Assembly: GCF_014524545.1 (NCBI RefSeq)
Contig: NZ_CP053557.1
Span: 2,815,501-2,879,500 of the forward strand
Source: Exiguobacterium sp. Helios
GTDB lineage: Bacteria > Bacillota > Bacilli > Exiguobacteriales > Exiguobacteriaceae
Direction of reading: 5' to 3'
DNA length: 64,000 nt
A model generated the notes under the pieces. That model was not told the DNA's origin. It saw nothing but the letters and a program-made list of their open reading frames with translations, and made no database searches. Shown here in pieces: positions 17,059 to 25,300 of this stretch. Every line of letters starts with the position of its first letter. Positions within the stretch are counted from its first letter, which is position 1. The position numbers and the translations under genes were made by a program.

Positions 17059-18348
17059 ATGATGTTAAAATCAGACAATATACCTGAATCGATTGGCTTA
17101 TTCCTCCTGGCTCTTTGGGTCCTGATCGATTTATGGACACGTCCTCTCTCCTTCACGGACGAAGTCCTGCCGAGTCATTGGAACATCTGGATCGCTCTTA
17201 TCTATCTGATTCTGTTTACTGGCCTTTATCTTGTTACCCGTCCCTTGTATTTTCCGCCACGCGCCTTGACCCAACGACTTGTCACTTCGTTTTTACTTTA
17301 TCTCACGTTTCACGCTATCATTTTCTTTTTTCGTCCAGCTGTCGATTCTTCGCTTGCCCTACTCCATCTGTTTACGACATGGCTTTTCGTCATCATCGTT
17401 CTATCACTGACGCTTCAACCTTTCATCCGTTGGTTTCAGCTGTTGAACCTCATCCTTCTCTATCAGGCCTTCTTTCTCGCTGTTTATGCACTCATCGTCT
17501 CATTCGGAAAACAATACGTTCCGATCGAGAACATTCAGTCGTTGCAACTTGGTCCCGTTTCCTTATCCCAACTTTATGTCGGTGAGCAAGGCAGTTTTCT
17601 CCGGTCAGCCAGTCTGACCAACAATCCGAATACGTTGGCAGCATGGCTCGTTCCTGGCGGTCTCATGGCCTGGATGTCTGTCCTGCAGTCGATTGCTCGC
17701 CGAAATCTCCGGTCATTCGTTCTGTTCGGGATGATCCTGATTGTGATTTTCATTGGTCTGATCCTTAGTGCTTCGCAGACTGGTCTCTATTCATTTTGTC
17801 TGCTTGCGCTGTTGACGACGATCTTATTGATTCCGGCCCATCGGTTGCGTTATCAGGTGACGGGGCTTTATCTGATTGGTGCCGCGATTCTCATCGGCTC
17901 ACTGTCCCTCAACCACTCGTTATTCGCCAAGTTGATCAGCCTCAACGGAAGGAGTGAGTTATGGCAAGCCGGTCTGACCGCTTCACTCGACCGGTTTTGG
18001 TTCGGACACGGACTCGGCTCTGCTGTGATCGGGCTTGAACAACAGCTCGGACCGAGTACACTGTATACGTTCCACAGCACGCCTATTGTCTATCTGTATG
18101 AACTCGGATTTTTCGGACTGTTGCTGTATTCCGCGTCATTTCTGTTGATACTCGTCCGGTTCATTCAGGATTACCGCTACGACGATTCGTTAGCGATCAG
18201 TTTGTTGTTACTCAGTATCTGGTTGCTTTTGCTTCAGTTCACAGAAAGTGTCTTGATCCGGCCCAGTGGATTTTATTTCATTTGGCTCAGTTTTCTGATT
18301 TATGCGACACGCCGTCGCACGACCTCACAAGAAAGTACCCACACCTAG
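17059..18348 (+). CDS. O-antigen ligase / polymerase family membrane protein
   Basis: 429 residues with about eleven hydrophobic spans. The Wzy_C-type elements are visible: NPNTLAAW, SASQTGLYSF, and GRSELWQAGL followed by FGHGLGS, the usual outer-loop signature of O-antigen ligase/polymerase proteins. It would polymerise or ligate lipid-linked saccharide at the outer membrane face. It is transcribed divergently from the main operon, which already has a Wzy candidate, so one of the two may instead act as a ligase or on another glycan. Followed after 31 bases by the second repeat protein gene, probably co-transcribed. Confidence 0.82.
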   Translation: MMLKSDNIPESIGLFLLALWVLIDLWTRPLSFTDEVLPSHWNIWIALIYLILFTGLYLVTRPLYFPPRALTQRLVTSFLLYLTFHAIIFFFRPAVDSSLALLHLFTTWLFVIIVLSLTLQPFIRWFQLLNLILLYQAFFLAVYALIVSFGKQYVPIENIQSLQLGPVSLSQLYVGEQGSFLRSASLTNNPNTLAAWLVPGGLMAWMSVLQSIARRNLRSFVLFGMILIVIFIGLILSASQTGLYSFCLLALLTTILLIPAHRLRYQVTGLYLIGAAILIGSLSLNHSLFAKLISLNGRSELWQAGLTASLDRFWFGHGLGSAVIGLEQQLGPSTLYTFHSTPIVYLYELGFFGLLLYSASFLLILVRFIQDYRYDDSLAISLLLLSIWLLLLQFTESVLIRPSGFYFIWLSFLIYATRRRTTSQESTHT

Positions 18349-18379
18349 ACGAACACCTACACGAAAGGGGTATGACATC

Positions 18380-19138
18380 ATGAAGAAATGGACAGAACAA
18401 CAAGTAATCGACAGCTTAATCGAGGCGAGTATTGCTTATCCTGCCTTGGACGCCAAGACGTATGCCCGCTGGTCGACCGGAAAAGAAATCCCGTCGATCA
18501 CGACGATTATCAACGTGTTCGGATCATGGCGTGAAGCGTTGCATGCTGCTGGGTTATCATCCATTCGGCCATACTATTCCGATCAGGAGATCCTCGCTTT
18601 CATCAAAGAAGCTTCAGAACGTTTGCATCCGTTTCATAGCAACAGTTACCGCGAATGGGCCAAAGCCAAACACGGTCCTTCCTTGACGTTGATTAACCTT
18701 CGTTTCGGGTCATGGTCACGGGCCCTTGAGGAAGCACACATCGAGATGACACGTTCAATCTGTATGACAGAAGAACGCATTATCAACGCGCTCCTCGAAG
18801 CATCGGACGTTCTTCCGCGCCTGACGACCCAGACCTACTCGATTTGGGCGCAGGAAAACGGACATCCGACGGTCGCGACGATTGCCCGAAAATACGGTTC
18901 ATGGGTTGATGCCCTCACTTGTCTCGACATCGCTCCCCCACGGCGGAAGTGGGTCGAAGAAGATGTCCTTGATGCGTTGAGACAGGCACAACGCGAGCTC
19001 CCATCGCTCAGCATCATCCACTACCGGAAATGGGCGGAAGGACGATCCGTCCCGAGTACGTCGACGATCAACGCCTTATTCGGGAGCTGGACGTCTGCTG
19101 TACAGTGCCTCAAACGATCCCGTGTTTCGATTTCTTGA
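18380..19138 (+). CDS. Protein of four homing-endonuclease-associated repeats (copy B)
   Basis: 252-residue paralogue of the protein at 3.2-3.9 kb. It has four repeats with the core Y..W..G...PS..TI...FGSW..AL..A. The third repeats agree especially well (PTVATIAR.YGSW in both), as does the linker before repeat four (PPRRKW versus QPRKRW). No nuclease motif was found. ATG 18380 follows AAAGGGG by nine bases; a longer frame upstream has no ribosome binding site. The gene lies downstream of the O-antigen-ligase-like gene and ends in a terminator, marking the cluster's right border. Putative helical DNA-binding protein; role unknown. Confidence 0.7.
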   Translation: MKKWTEQQVIDSLIEASIAYPALDAKTYARWSTGKEIPSITTIINVFGSWREALHAAGLSSIRPYYSDQEILAFIKEASERLHPFHSNSYREWAKAKHGPSLTLINLRFGSWSRALEEAHIEMTRSICMTEERIINALLEASDVLPRLTTQTYSIWAQENGHPTVATIARKYGSWVDALTCLDIAPPRRKWVEEDVLDALRQAQRELPSLSIIHYRKWAEGRSVPSTSTINALFGSWTSAVQCLKRSRVSIS

Positions 19139-19155
19139 CGAATGTCATCTGTAAT

Positions 19156-19201
19156 AAAAATGCCGACCGGATTTCTACACGAAACCCAATCGGCATTTTT
19201 T
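19156..19201. terminator. Bidirectional terminator
   Basis: AAAAATGCCGA pairs with TCGGCATTTTTT. It lies between the repeat protein gene and the convergent ATP-grasp gene. Confidence 0.8.
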
Positions 19202-19205
19202 GCAT

Positions 19206-20198
19206 TCATCGCTTGATTTGTTGCAGTTCAGCAGCAGAAACCAAGGTGACCGTGTCATGCTTTAGCATGTAGACATCACTCATGTACTGTCCGATTTGAG
19301 GGACGTTGACTTGTTGCATGAGATTCCGGTAAAGTTGCGCCGGAAAATTAATGCCACACTCGTAGGCGTGGGGATAGCCCCCACCAAAACGCGGATTAAT
19401 TTCCGAAAGATACAATGTACCTGCGACATCAAACAAATCAAAATCGAGCGGACCCGTCAAGCCTGATTCTTCCAGGACGTGTTCAATTAATTCAAAAACG
19501 TCTTCCCGGACGACGGTACGACTTTTATCCGTCTCCCCTGCCCGCATCGTTAATTTCTCCTTGATGAAGATAGAGGTCACTTTTCCAGAAATCAAATCGA
19601 CATACGCATCGACGCCGAGCTCTTGACCGACTAACAACTCTTGAACGATCAGATCGCGATTCTTCGTGAATAACTGTTCGACCTCTTCGAAGGTTTCCAC
19701 CTGGCGGACTTCCGTACTGGCACTCCCGCTACGTGGTTTGACAAACACAGGCAGGCTCACTTCTCCTATGGAAAAAGCTTCTTGAAACGATTCCATCGAG
19801 GGATACGTCCGCGCATGGGCGATACCTTGACGCAGACAGTACTCATACATCGTATATTTATCGAAACAAAGTTGGCAGGCGGCATACGGTGAAACGACGA
19901 CTGTCACCCCCACGGCTTGAAATCGTTCAGCTGATCGAGCCAGCAAACTGAGTTCCGGATCAATCAGTGTCAGGATGGCCGTCACTCCCGCCTCTTGACA
20001 AAGCTTCAGTAAATGATCGATGTAATCGACCTCATCTATCTTCGGAACGATGTAATGGTCTTCCGTCATATATAAGGCGGATGCCAATGGACTACAGTCT
20101 GCCGTACTGACACGTCCCGTCTTGAACTCTTTGACAAAATACTCGACGAGCTTTGCCCGGCGACCGGCGCTCGTAATCAATAGATGAGGATGCTGCAT
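19206..20198 (-). CDS. ATP-grasp family enzyme (carbamoyl-phosphate-synthase-like)
   Basis: 330-residue single-chain ATP-grasp protein. An N-terminal Rossmann-like pre-ATP domain begins LLITSAGRRAKLV; the ATP-grasp core contains PVFVKPRSGSAS, VQELLVGQELGVDAY and the metal-binding FEINPR-type motif LSEINPRFGGGYP. Such enzymes form amide or peptide bonds through an acyl phosphate. Homologues often lie in polysaccharide or secondary-metabolite clusters, where they ligate an amino acid to a carboxyl group. Its position just outside the exopolysaccharide cluster may mean it modifies a uronic acid, but this is inference. Monocistronic. Confidence 0.8.
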   Translation of the reverse strand: MQHPHLLITSAGRRAKLVEYFVKEFKTGRVSTADCSPLASALYMTEDHYIVPKIDEVDYIDHLLKLCQEAGVTAILTLIDPELSLLARSAERFQAVGVTVVVSPYAACQLCFDKYTMYEYCLRQGIAHARTYPSMESFQEAFSIGEVSLPVFVKPRSGSASTEVRQVETFEEVEQLFTKNRDLIVQELLVGQELGVDAYVDLISGKVTSIFIKEKLTMRAGETDKSRTVVREDVFELIEHVLEESGLTGPLDFDLFDVAGTLYLSEINPRFGGGYPHAYECGINFPAQLYRNLMQQVNVPQIGQYMSDVYMLKHDTVTLVSAAELQQIKR

Positions 20199-20293
20199 CC
20201 GATTTCACTCCTTTTAGTTAATGAGATTAATCTTTTTTTCGACTTCCATCATCAAAACCCTGCTTTTTCTCTAAAAAAACTAGGACAGAAGAC

Positions 20294-20791
20294 TCACGGG
20301 CGCATCCATTGTTCACTTGGTCTTTTCTTCCAAAATAATCGATACAATAGAATCCCGATCAAAGCACCCGTGCCGTCCAGTAAGACATCCTGAATCAATC
20401 CGGTCCGTCCGCCCGTCAATATTTGATGAAACTCATCAAAGACGGCAATTGTAATTGCGACTGTATACGCAAACAAATCGGCCAACGCATACGGACGGAT
20501 CATTCGATACGTTAAATCCACCAAGGCGATGCCGAGAACGATGAAGATGGACAGATGGGCTGCCTTTCGAATGAAAAACTCAACAAATCCAGAAGCACCA
20601 AGCGCTTCCACGCTGACTTTCCCATGGTAGTCAAACGAAATGAACCGAAGCTTTTCGACGAAACCTAAATCAAAGTACCTCGACAACCCAGGCTTTAACG
20701 ACTGCTCTTCATATGGCATCGAACTCGAGATAAACAAGATGGTTACAATCAACAGGGTCACATAACCGGACCATGGAATTTTTTTAAACAT
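20294..20791 (-). CDS. VanZ-like membrane protein
   Basis: 165-residue protein with four membrane spans and the VanZ-family core: FFIRKAAHLSIFIVLG, then DEFHQILTGGRTGLIQDVLLDGTGALIG. VanZ is associated with low-level teicoplanin resistance, but most chromosomal members have no defined function. ATG 20791 follows AAGGAGGG by six bases. A paralogue with the same VFDEFHQ.LTGGRT.L..DVL.DG.GA pattern lies at 34.9-35.4 kb. Confidence 0.85.
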   Translation of the reverse strand: MFKKIPWSGYVTLLIVTILFISSSMPYEEQSLKPGLSRYFDLGFVEKLRFISFDYHGKVSVEALGASGFVEFFIRKAAHLSIFIVLGIALVDLTYRMIRPYALADLFAYTVAITIAVFDEFHQILTGGRTGLIQDVLLDGTGALIGILLYRLFWKKRPSEQWMRP

Positions 20792-20936
20792 ATATGCCCT
20801 CCTTTTCTCGCTAACTATTAGAATAGCATGTTCTCTTTTAGAGAACTTCCCAATATTTTCAAATAACACATGATACCGTGAATTTTAAACCCATTAAATA
20901 CATAATCATGTAATTATTTTTTATTAAAAACTTTTT

Positions 20937-20964
20937 TTTACATTTCAAAGGTTTGCGCTATAAT
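20937..20964 (+). promoter_or_regulatory. SigA-type promoter of the XRE regulator gene
   Basis: -35 TTTACA (20937-20942), 16-base spacer, consensus -10 TATAAT (20959-20964). Confidence 0.65.
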
Positions 20965-21019
20965 GAAAGTGGTTATTTAGTACTAGTAAGCTTATCGGCA
21001 AGAATAGGAGGTGAGGCCC

Positions 21020-21439
21020 GTGGAACGTGCTCTCGGAAAAAAAATCATGAAATTGCGTAAACAACATCAGTTCACCCAAAAACACTTGGCTGAGCGATGC
21101 GGAGAAACGGTCACTTCGATTTCCGCTTACGAGCGTGGTCAACGGATGCCAAATACGCAAACATTAGAACGGCTTGCTCTTGCTTTGAATACGACTGTGA
21201 TTGATTTGATTGATCCCCAATATGTCCAACATCCTTCATTACAAGAATTTATGGCTCAATCCCTCGAACCGACGCAACCGCTCGATTTCAAGCTCGTCCT
21301 GGAAGATGTTCTCGTCCACTTGACGCTCTCACCGGAAGTCTACTTCAATGGTCGTCTGCTGACACAAGAGGTCCGTGATCATATGGCGACAACCATTAAT
21401 CAAGCACTCCAACAAGGTTTGCAATCGATTAAGATTTGA
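21020..21439 (+). CDS. XRE-family transcriptional regulator
   Basis: 139 residues. The N-terminal helix-turn-helix (about 8-62) reads LRKQHQFTQKHLAERCGE.V.SISAYERG.R.P...TLERLALAL, a typical Cro/CI-type domain. The C-terminal 70 residues are not recognised; they may form a dimerisation or ligand domain. The start is GTG 21020, seven bases after AGGAGG. It has its own promoter and terminator, so it is a single-gene unit. Target unknown; nearby candidates are the VanZ gene divergently upstream and the peptide locus downstream. Confidence 0.85.
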   Translation: MERALGKKIMKLRKQHQFTQKHLAERCGETVTSISAYERGQRMPNTQTLERLALALNTTVIDLIDPQYVQHPSLQEFMAQSLEPTQPLDFKLVLEDVLVHLTLSPEVYFNGRLLTQEVRDHMATTINQALQQGLQSIKI

Positions 21440-21442
21440 CTT

Positions 21443-21498
21443 AAAAACACGATGAGAAGCGGACAGGATGTTTCCTGTACACATCTCATCGTGTTTTT
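21443..21498 (+). terminator. Terminator after the XRE regulator gene
   Basis: AAAAACACGATGAGA pairs perfectly with TCTCATCGTGTTTTT, with a second inner stem (GGACAGGA/TCCTGT). It can also act on the opposite strand. Confidence 0.85.
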
Positions 21499-21508
21499 AC
21501 TTGCCGTT

Positions 21509-21817
21509 TCAATCAGATTTTAAGACATGGTGAATGTAAAGTTGACCGTCTTCATATGTCGCTTCCATCATCCGGTTGAAAAATGGAGACTTCGGCGTCT
21601 TTTCAGCTAAGAAAACACGTTCGAAGCGACTATGTGCTTGATCGACAAAACTGAGTTTGAGTTCCCGTGCAGCGGATTTGAATGTCAAATGTGTTCCGCT
21701 CTTACCAAAGGCATCGGGAAGAATAACATAATCCACAAACTCAAAACGCTCTTCCGGAAATAATGTTTCGATAAACGATAAACAACTGGCTTTCAGTTTT
21801 GCTACCTTCTCATCCAT
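21509..21817 (-). CDS. Hypothetical protein, 102 residues
   Basis: Small soluble protein, mixed charge, no signal peptide or membrane segment. It has an AGGT-type site about eight bases before ATG 21817 and a GGAGG further upstream. Not recognised. Two central strand-like stretches (FEFVDYVILPD, THLTFKSA) and a C-terminal YEDGQLYIHHVL hint at a small alpha/beta fold. It ends beside the terminator shared with the XRE gene. Confidence 0.6.
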   Translation of the reverse strand: MDEKVAKLKASCLSFIETLFPEERFEFVDYVILPDAFGKSGTHLTFKSAARELKLSFVDQAHSRFERVFLAEKTPKSPFFNRMMEATYEDGQLYIHHVLKSD

Positions 21818-22029
21818 AACATTTACCTATCCTCCGATTGTCTGATGGCATCATGAAACTGATTAATAAGGGCTGCTTTTGTTTATTACCCCACCTTTAG
21901 ACCTAGTTAAACTAGTATTTAAAATATTTTTTATCCAATTTAAGGAACTAATTATCTTCAAAAAGGCTGACTTCTTTTATTTTTTTCTTCGTAACAACGA
22001 TTTAAAGCACGCGGTTTTTTTATCATACC

Positions 22030-22064
22030 AAAAAGGGACAGATCATAAAAAAATCTGCCCCTTT
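22030..22064 (-). terminator. Terminator of the methyltransferase-like operon
   Basis: On the minus strand AAAAGGGGCAGAT pairs with ATCTGTCCCTTTTT around a T-rich loop. It lies just after the stop of the 247-residue protein gene. The 272-base region between this gene and the 102-residue protein gene holds nothing else that I can support. Confidence 0.75.
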
Positions 22065-22089
22065 TGATAGTATAAGATGGATTGTAAAA

Positions 22090-22833
22090 TCAACCGATTT
22101 TATCAAACTCTAAAATACTGATGCTTTTCCCGGCGTACAATGTCCGTCCCCGATACCGGGACAGTTTAGCAAATTCAAACAACGTATCTGTTTCGTACAG
22201 ATGTTCCAATACATAACCAACCTTCTCATCAGAAGCCGATTTCAGATACGTATTAAAAATCAAGCGGTCGCGATCGACCTTTTGACCGTAAAACAGCGTA
22301 CAGTCTTGAACCCGGCGTGAAGCAATCGGTTGGACATGTCGTTTGAGATAATCCGCATTATGGATATTGACGAGTAATCGTCCATTCATAGTCAACAAGT
22401 GTCGGATATTCCGGAAAAATAATAACAGTTCTCCCCGTGAATATCGTGCAATTGTTGTGCCCGGTAAAACGATTTTATCGAATACTCCACTCCCCATCAC
22501 ATCAATCAACTCATTACTGAGACCATAGACCCGATTCAGGTATTTTTCAGAGATACCCGTAATCCGATTCAGTTCCGGTTCAACGAGATGCAAATCATAT
22601 CCTTCTGCACATAGCAGATTGAAGAGATGCGGGGAAAAGTTCCCGTGCAGCAAGACACGGTCGTCTTTCTGCAGATACCGGCGATATAACATCAACTCAT
22701 CAACTTCAGGCAAGATGGACGTTTCTTGATAAAGTGCCGTGAATCGGTCGTCTGCAAACAGATGATCGAGAACTTGAACACGTGAATAACTCCCTTTTCG
22801 CGCAAATGGACCGAATAACGGTCTGTCATCCAT
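22090..22833 (-). CDS. Class I SAM-dependent methyltransferase-like protein
   Basis: 247 residues with a Rossmann methyltransferase outline. A glycine-containing motif I position (RVLLHGNFSPHLF) is followed by the acidic motif II (LHLVEPE). Then come DKIVLPGTTIARY, an FFRNIRHLL helix and the NGRLLVNIHN strand, as in enzymes that close the fold with N.G.LL..... The canonical GxGxG is not kept, so SAM binding is probable but unproven. ATG 22833 overlaps the stop region of the upstream gene by eight bases (translational coupling). It is the last gene of a three-gene unit headed by a 48-residue peptide gene, so modification of that peptide or a related small molecule is possible. Confidence 0.6.
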   Translation of the reverse strand: MDDRPLFGPFARKGSYSRVQVLDHLFADDRFTALYQETSILPEVDELMLYRRYLQKDDRVLLHGNFSPHLFNLLCAEGYDLHLVEPELNRITGISEKYLNRVYGLSNELIDVMGSGVFDKIVLPGTTIARYSRGELLLFFRNIRHLLTMNGRLLVNIHNADYLKRHVQPIASRRVQDCTLFYGQKVDRDRLIFNTYLKSASDEKVGYVLEHLYETDTLFEFAKLSRYRGRTLYAGKSISILEFDKIG

Positions 22834-24034
22834 GATAGATCAACTCCTTATACGTCTGAATCGCCGATTCATAGTCTGTACCAAGCCGCTCTGGCAAAAC
22901 ATCAAACCGTTCCTTTTGATCGGCTTCGAGAATGGCGAGGAATGTCTCATCCGTCTCAAACAACTGATTCGTCACCAGTTCGAAGGCAAAACATCCCTCG
23001 TTATTCTGAATCCCGATCATCGTCAGCGGACCAATCTTTCCGTCGGTCCGCGGCAGTTCAAATGCGCTGTAAGGCGTCACGAACTGACTGGTCCCTTGAA
23101 ACGCTGAAGCGAGTTGAAACAGAACCGGATATAAGGCGAGCTGAGTAATCGGAGCGAGCGCTTCCCATCTCGCCAACTGATTTTGACGTAACTGACAAAT
23201 ATTTAAGTCGAACGCCGCACTAAGCAATAGCCGTTTTCCATAATCCGCGTAGATCCCGTCACTGTGAATGAACAAACGATGGGAGGACGGCATACCGGTG
23301 AGCGTCGCATAATCAAGAATCCCGATCCGCTGTTCCGGATTAGAGACGACACTTGTCTCATGCCACTGTTTGATAGCAGCATCCAACTCCTGGCGGTCAA
23401 ACGTCGCCAATCGTTCTCTGACATTAAAGGATAACGTATCGGAAAAGGCTAACAAGACCGGCGTCCGGCTCATCAATTCAATGACCGGCAAATCATGACG
23501 AGTCGACTGATCAATGTACAACAAACTGTTAATCGTCATCTGATCAAACAGGGTGGGTACAATCGAGTCGAGTAACTCTGTTGTTTCGACATAGACATGA
23601 CGTAACGGTTGTGGCTCACGAGAAGCCGTATCCGGATAGACACCGGTGAATAAAGACATCAACGCATCTTGTAATTCAATCGGTTGCGTATGCACTGCCA
23701 TCCCGTCTAACGGGATGGTTCCGTTCAAGAAATATGGATCACCGAACAAGACATAGCCCCGCTCATTAATCAGATGAAACTGAACATGTAACATCCGCTG
23801 TTGTAAATACGCGACAAGTCGCAAGGTCCGCTCCCCCGTTCCTCGCAGGACAAACAAATAATGTTCGAATTCTTGAAAGTCCATATAGTCGAGTAAATCC
23901 AAAAACGTATGCTGATCGTAATCATAACGATCCATTGAGAACCGGTGCTGCTCACAAAAAGTCGTGAGCGCATCGGTCGGGTCGAGTTGGTGTAACCAGC
24001 CTTCGCTTTCAGAAAGAACCGTTAGTCCGATCAT
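22826..24034 (-). CDS. Unknown protein encoded between a small peptide gene and a methyltransferase-like gene
   Basis: 402 residues, soluble, no signal peptide. I do not recognise the family. ATG 24034 follows AAAGGAG by seven bases; an ATG two codons earlier is too close to that site. The last 50 residues (FETDETFLAILEADQ... to the C-terminus) faintly resemble PqqD-like peptide-chaperone domains, in which an ETA..IL motif begins a helix bundle; this is weak. The order peptide gene, hairpin, unknown protein, methyltransferase is what one would expect of a small peptide-maturation operon. No radical SAM CxxxCxxC, YcaO or LanM/LanC motif was found. Confidence 0.6.
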   Translation of the reverse strand: MIGLTVLSESEGWLHQLDPTDALTTFCEQHRFSMDRYDYDQHTFLDLLDYMDFQEFEHYLFVLRGTGERTLRLVAYLQQRMLHVQFHLINERGYVLFGDPYFLNGTIPLDGMAVHTQPIELQDALMSLFTGVYPDTASREPQPLRHVYVETTELLDSIVPTLFDQMTINSLLYIDQSTRHDLPVIELMSRTPVLLAFSDTLSFNVRERLATFDRQELDAAIKQWHETSVVSNPEQRIGILDYATLTGMPSSHRLFIHSDGIYADYGKRLLLSAAFDLNICQLRQNQLARWEALAPITQLALYPVLFQLASAFQGTSQFVTPYSAFELPRTDGKIGPLTMIGIQNNEGCFAFELVTNQLFETDETFLAILEADQKERFDVLPERLGTDYESAIQTYKELIYHG

Positions 24035-24062
24035 ATCCATGCTCCTTTCAGCAGTCTGTATT

Positions 24063-24123
24063 AAAAAAAGCTTCAAACCTGTGACGGAATGAAGCCACGT
24101 CAGCAAGAGACGTCATCATGAAG
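24063..24123 (-). terminator. Hairpin with U-run between peptide gene and downstream genes (candidate attenuator)
   Basis: On the minus strand CTTCA (24123-24119) pairs with TGAAG (24075-24071) and TGACG (24115-24111) with CGTCA (24086-24082), followed by CTTTTTTT. It begins in the last codons of the 48-residue gene. A partial terminator here would make the peptide more abundant than the downstream enzymes. Confidence 0.55.
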
Positions 24124-24262
24124 TTTTTAATTCTCGTTTCGCCGTCGGTTTGATCCGGTCCATTTCCCGACTTGCCAAGGGTGCGACCGAGACAGTAGCA
24201 ACATTTAAGCACCAGCCGTAAGATGTCATCGTCCGGCGCGATTCTTTAAAGGTGAGATTCAT
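24116..24262 (-). CDS. 48-residue peptide, candidate precursor
   Basis: Short gene with a strong ribosome binding site (AAAGGGG, eight bases before ATG). The product has a charged N-terminus (FKESRRT), a more hydrophobic middle with aromatic residues and one cysteine (TSYGWCLNVATVSVAP, about 13-28), and a basic C-terminus (KPTAKRELKTS). There is no signal peptide or double-glycine site. It resembles no peptide I know. Its place at the head of the unit, the hairpin after it, and the PlcR-like regulator divergent to it make a regulated peptide precursor plausible. It could also be a small regulatory protein. Confidence 0.55.
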   Translation of the reverse strand: MNLTFKESRRTMTSYGWCLNVATVSVAPLASREMDRIKPTAKRELKTS

Positions 24263-24352
24263 AGGAGTTACCCCTTTCATTCGTTTAAAATGGCAGACAA
24301 CACGTTGACGACTTTTTGAACTAAAAGTTTGGTATCCGATCCTGTTCCCTCT

Positions 24353-24358
24353 TATAAT
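24353..24358 (+). promoter_or_regulatory. Promoter -10 of the PlcR-like regulator gene and nearby inverted repeat
   Basis: A consensus TATAAT is preceded at 18 bases by a weak -35 TTGGTA (24329-24334). An 11-base inverted repeat AACT-AAA-AGTT (24319-24329) abuts it and lies between the divergent start codons. It is a candidate operator for the regulator. It is not a PlcR box of the Bacillus cereus type. Confidence 0.4.
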
Positions 24359-24409
24359 GGAAAAGGGTATCGTTTTCTCAAATCCACTGGACAGAAAGGA
24401 CAGAACCCG

Positions 24410-25297
24410 ATGGATCAATTCACGTCACCGCAGATTGGTCTGGCCCTTCGCCGCCTTCGCAAGAAACATAATCTGACGCAGAAGGATTTGGCGAACGGAA
24501 TTTGCAGCCAGGCGGAAATCAGTAAAATTGAAAGTGGGACACATTCTCCGACCGTTGATTTGCTTTTTGCTTTATCACGACGATTACAGGTACCGATTAC
24601 TGTTTTTTTAGATCGTACAGAACAATATGATTCTTTACGTACAATAGATGATTCATTACTAATGAAGTTCAGAAACTTGAAATATAAAGAAATCTATAAT
24701 GAAACCAGATATTTTTTAGAAACTTCTCAATTCACAGAAGAAGCTTCACTACTCTATCAGTACTATTTCCACCTATCATCATACCGATTGAAAAAAATCG
24801 ATTTTCGAACGTGTATCGTCGAGCTTCAAAAACTGTCTGACCTCTATTCCACAACTTATTATTCTCCTAAAATGTTGATTCGATTAAAATCAGCGATTGC
24901 AACGATGTATTATGAGAATAAAAGTTTTAAGCGTGGAATATCTGTTTATCAAGAATTACTTAAATTAAATTTTGATAACGACGAATTGATGATTGATAGA
25001 ATCAGAATTTTATACAATTTTTCTAAAATCTTACTCGATATGGACCAAATCTCAGAAGCTTTGATTTACATCGAAGAAGGAATTCGAGACAGTTTAAAAT
25101 TCAAGGATATGTCCTTGCTTGGTCAATTATTATTTCAAAAAGCTTCTGCTTTAGAATTCAGCTATGCAGATCTTTCAGATATAAAAGAAGCTTATACAAA
25201 AGCGTATCTACTTTTTGATTTGTTAGGAATGAAAGAATATAAAGAAATTATTGTTACTAATAAAATTCACTATATTCAAACTAACACCATCATTTAG
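24410..25297 (+). CDS. PlcR-like quorum-sensing regulator (XRE helix-turn-helix plus TPR, RRNPP family)
   Basis: 295 residues, close to the length of Bacillus cereus PlcR (285). The N-terminal helix-turn-helix (about 9-62) reads LRRLRKKHNLTQKDLANGICSQ and AEISKIESG. The rest is helical TPR repeats. From memory of PlcR, several segments align: YKEIYN, the YLKK(V/I)D....CI(L/V)EL(K/Q)KL block, GQL(Y/L)(Y/F)Q and the C-terminal (D/E)AY.KA..(F/L)FD(I/L)L.M..YKE. PlcR binds an imported heptapeptide (PapR) in its TPR groove and then activates transcription. ATG 24410 follows AAAGGA. The gene ends three bases before the end of the convergent tandem-repeat precursor gene, which would encode the cognate signal. 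AT-rich relative to its neighbours. Confidence 0.8.
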   Translation: MDQFTSPQIGLALRRLRKKHNLTQKDLANGICSQAEISKIESGTHSPTVDLLFALSRRLQVPITVFLDRTEQYDSLRTIDDSLLMKFRNLKYKEIYNETRYFLETSQFTEEASLLYQYYFHLSSYRLKKIDFRTCIVELQKLSDLYSTTYYSPKMLIRLKSAIATMYYENKSFKRGISVYQELLKLNFDNDELMIDRIRILYNFSKILLDMDQISEALIYIEEGIRDSLKFKDMSLLGQLLFQKASALEFSYADLSDIKEAYTKAYLLFDLLGMKEYKEIIVTNKIHYIQTNTII

Positions 25298-25300
25298 AAT

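Noticed and set aside
21879-22067. 62-residue plus-strand open frame
   Set aside because: Rich in Phe/Lys from AT-rich DNA, no ribosome binding site, and its end runs through the terminator of the neighbouring operon.
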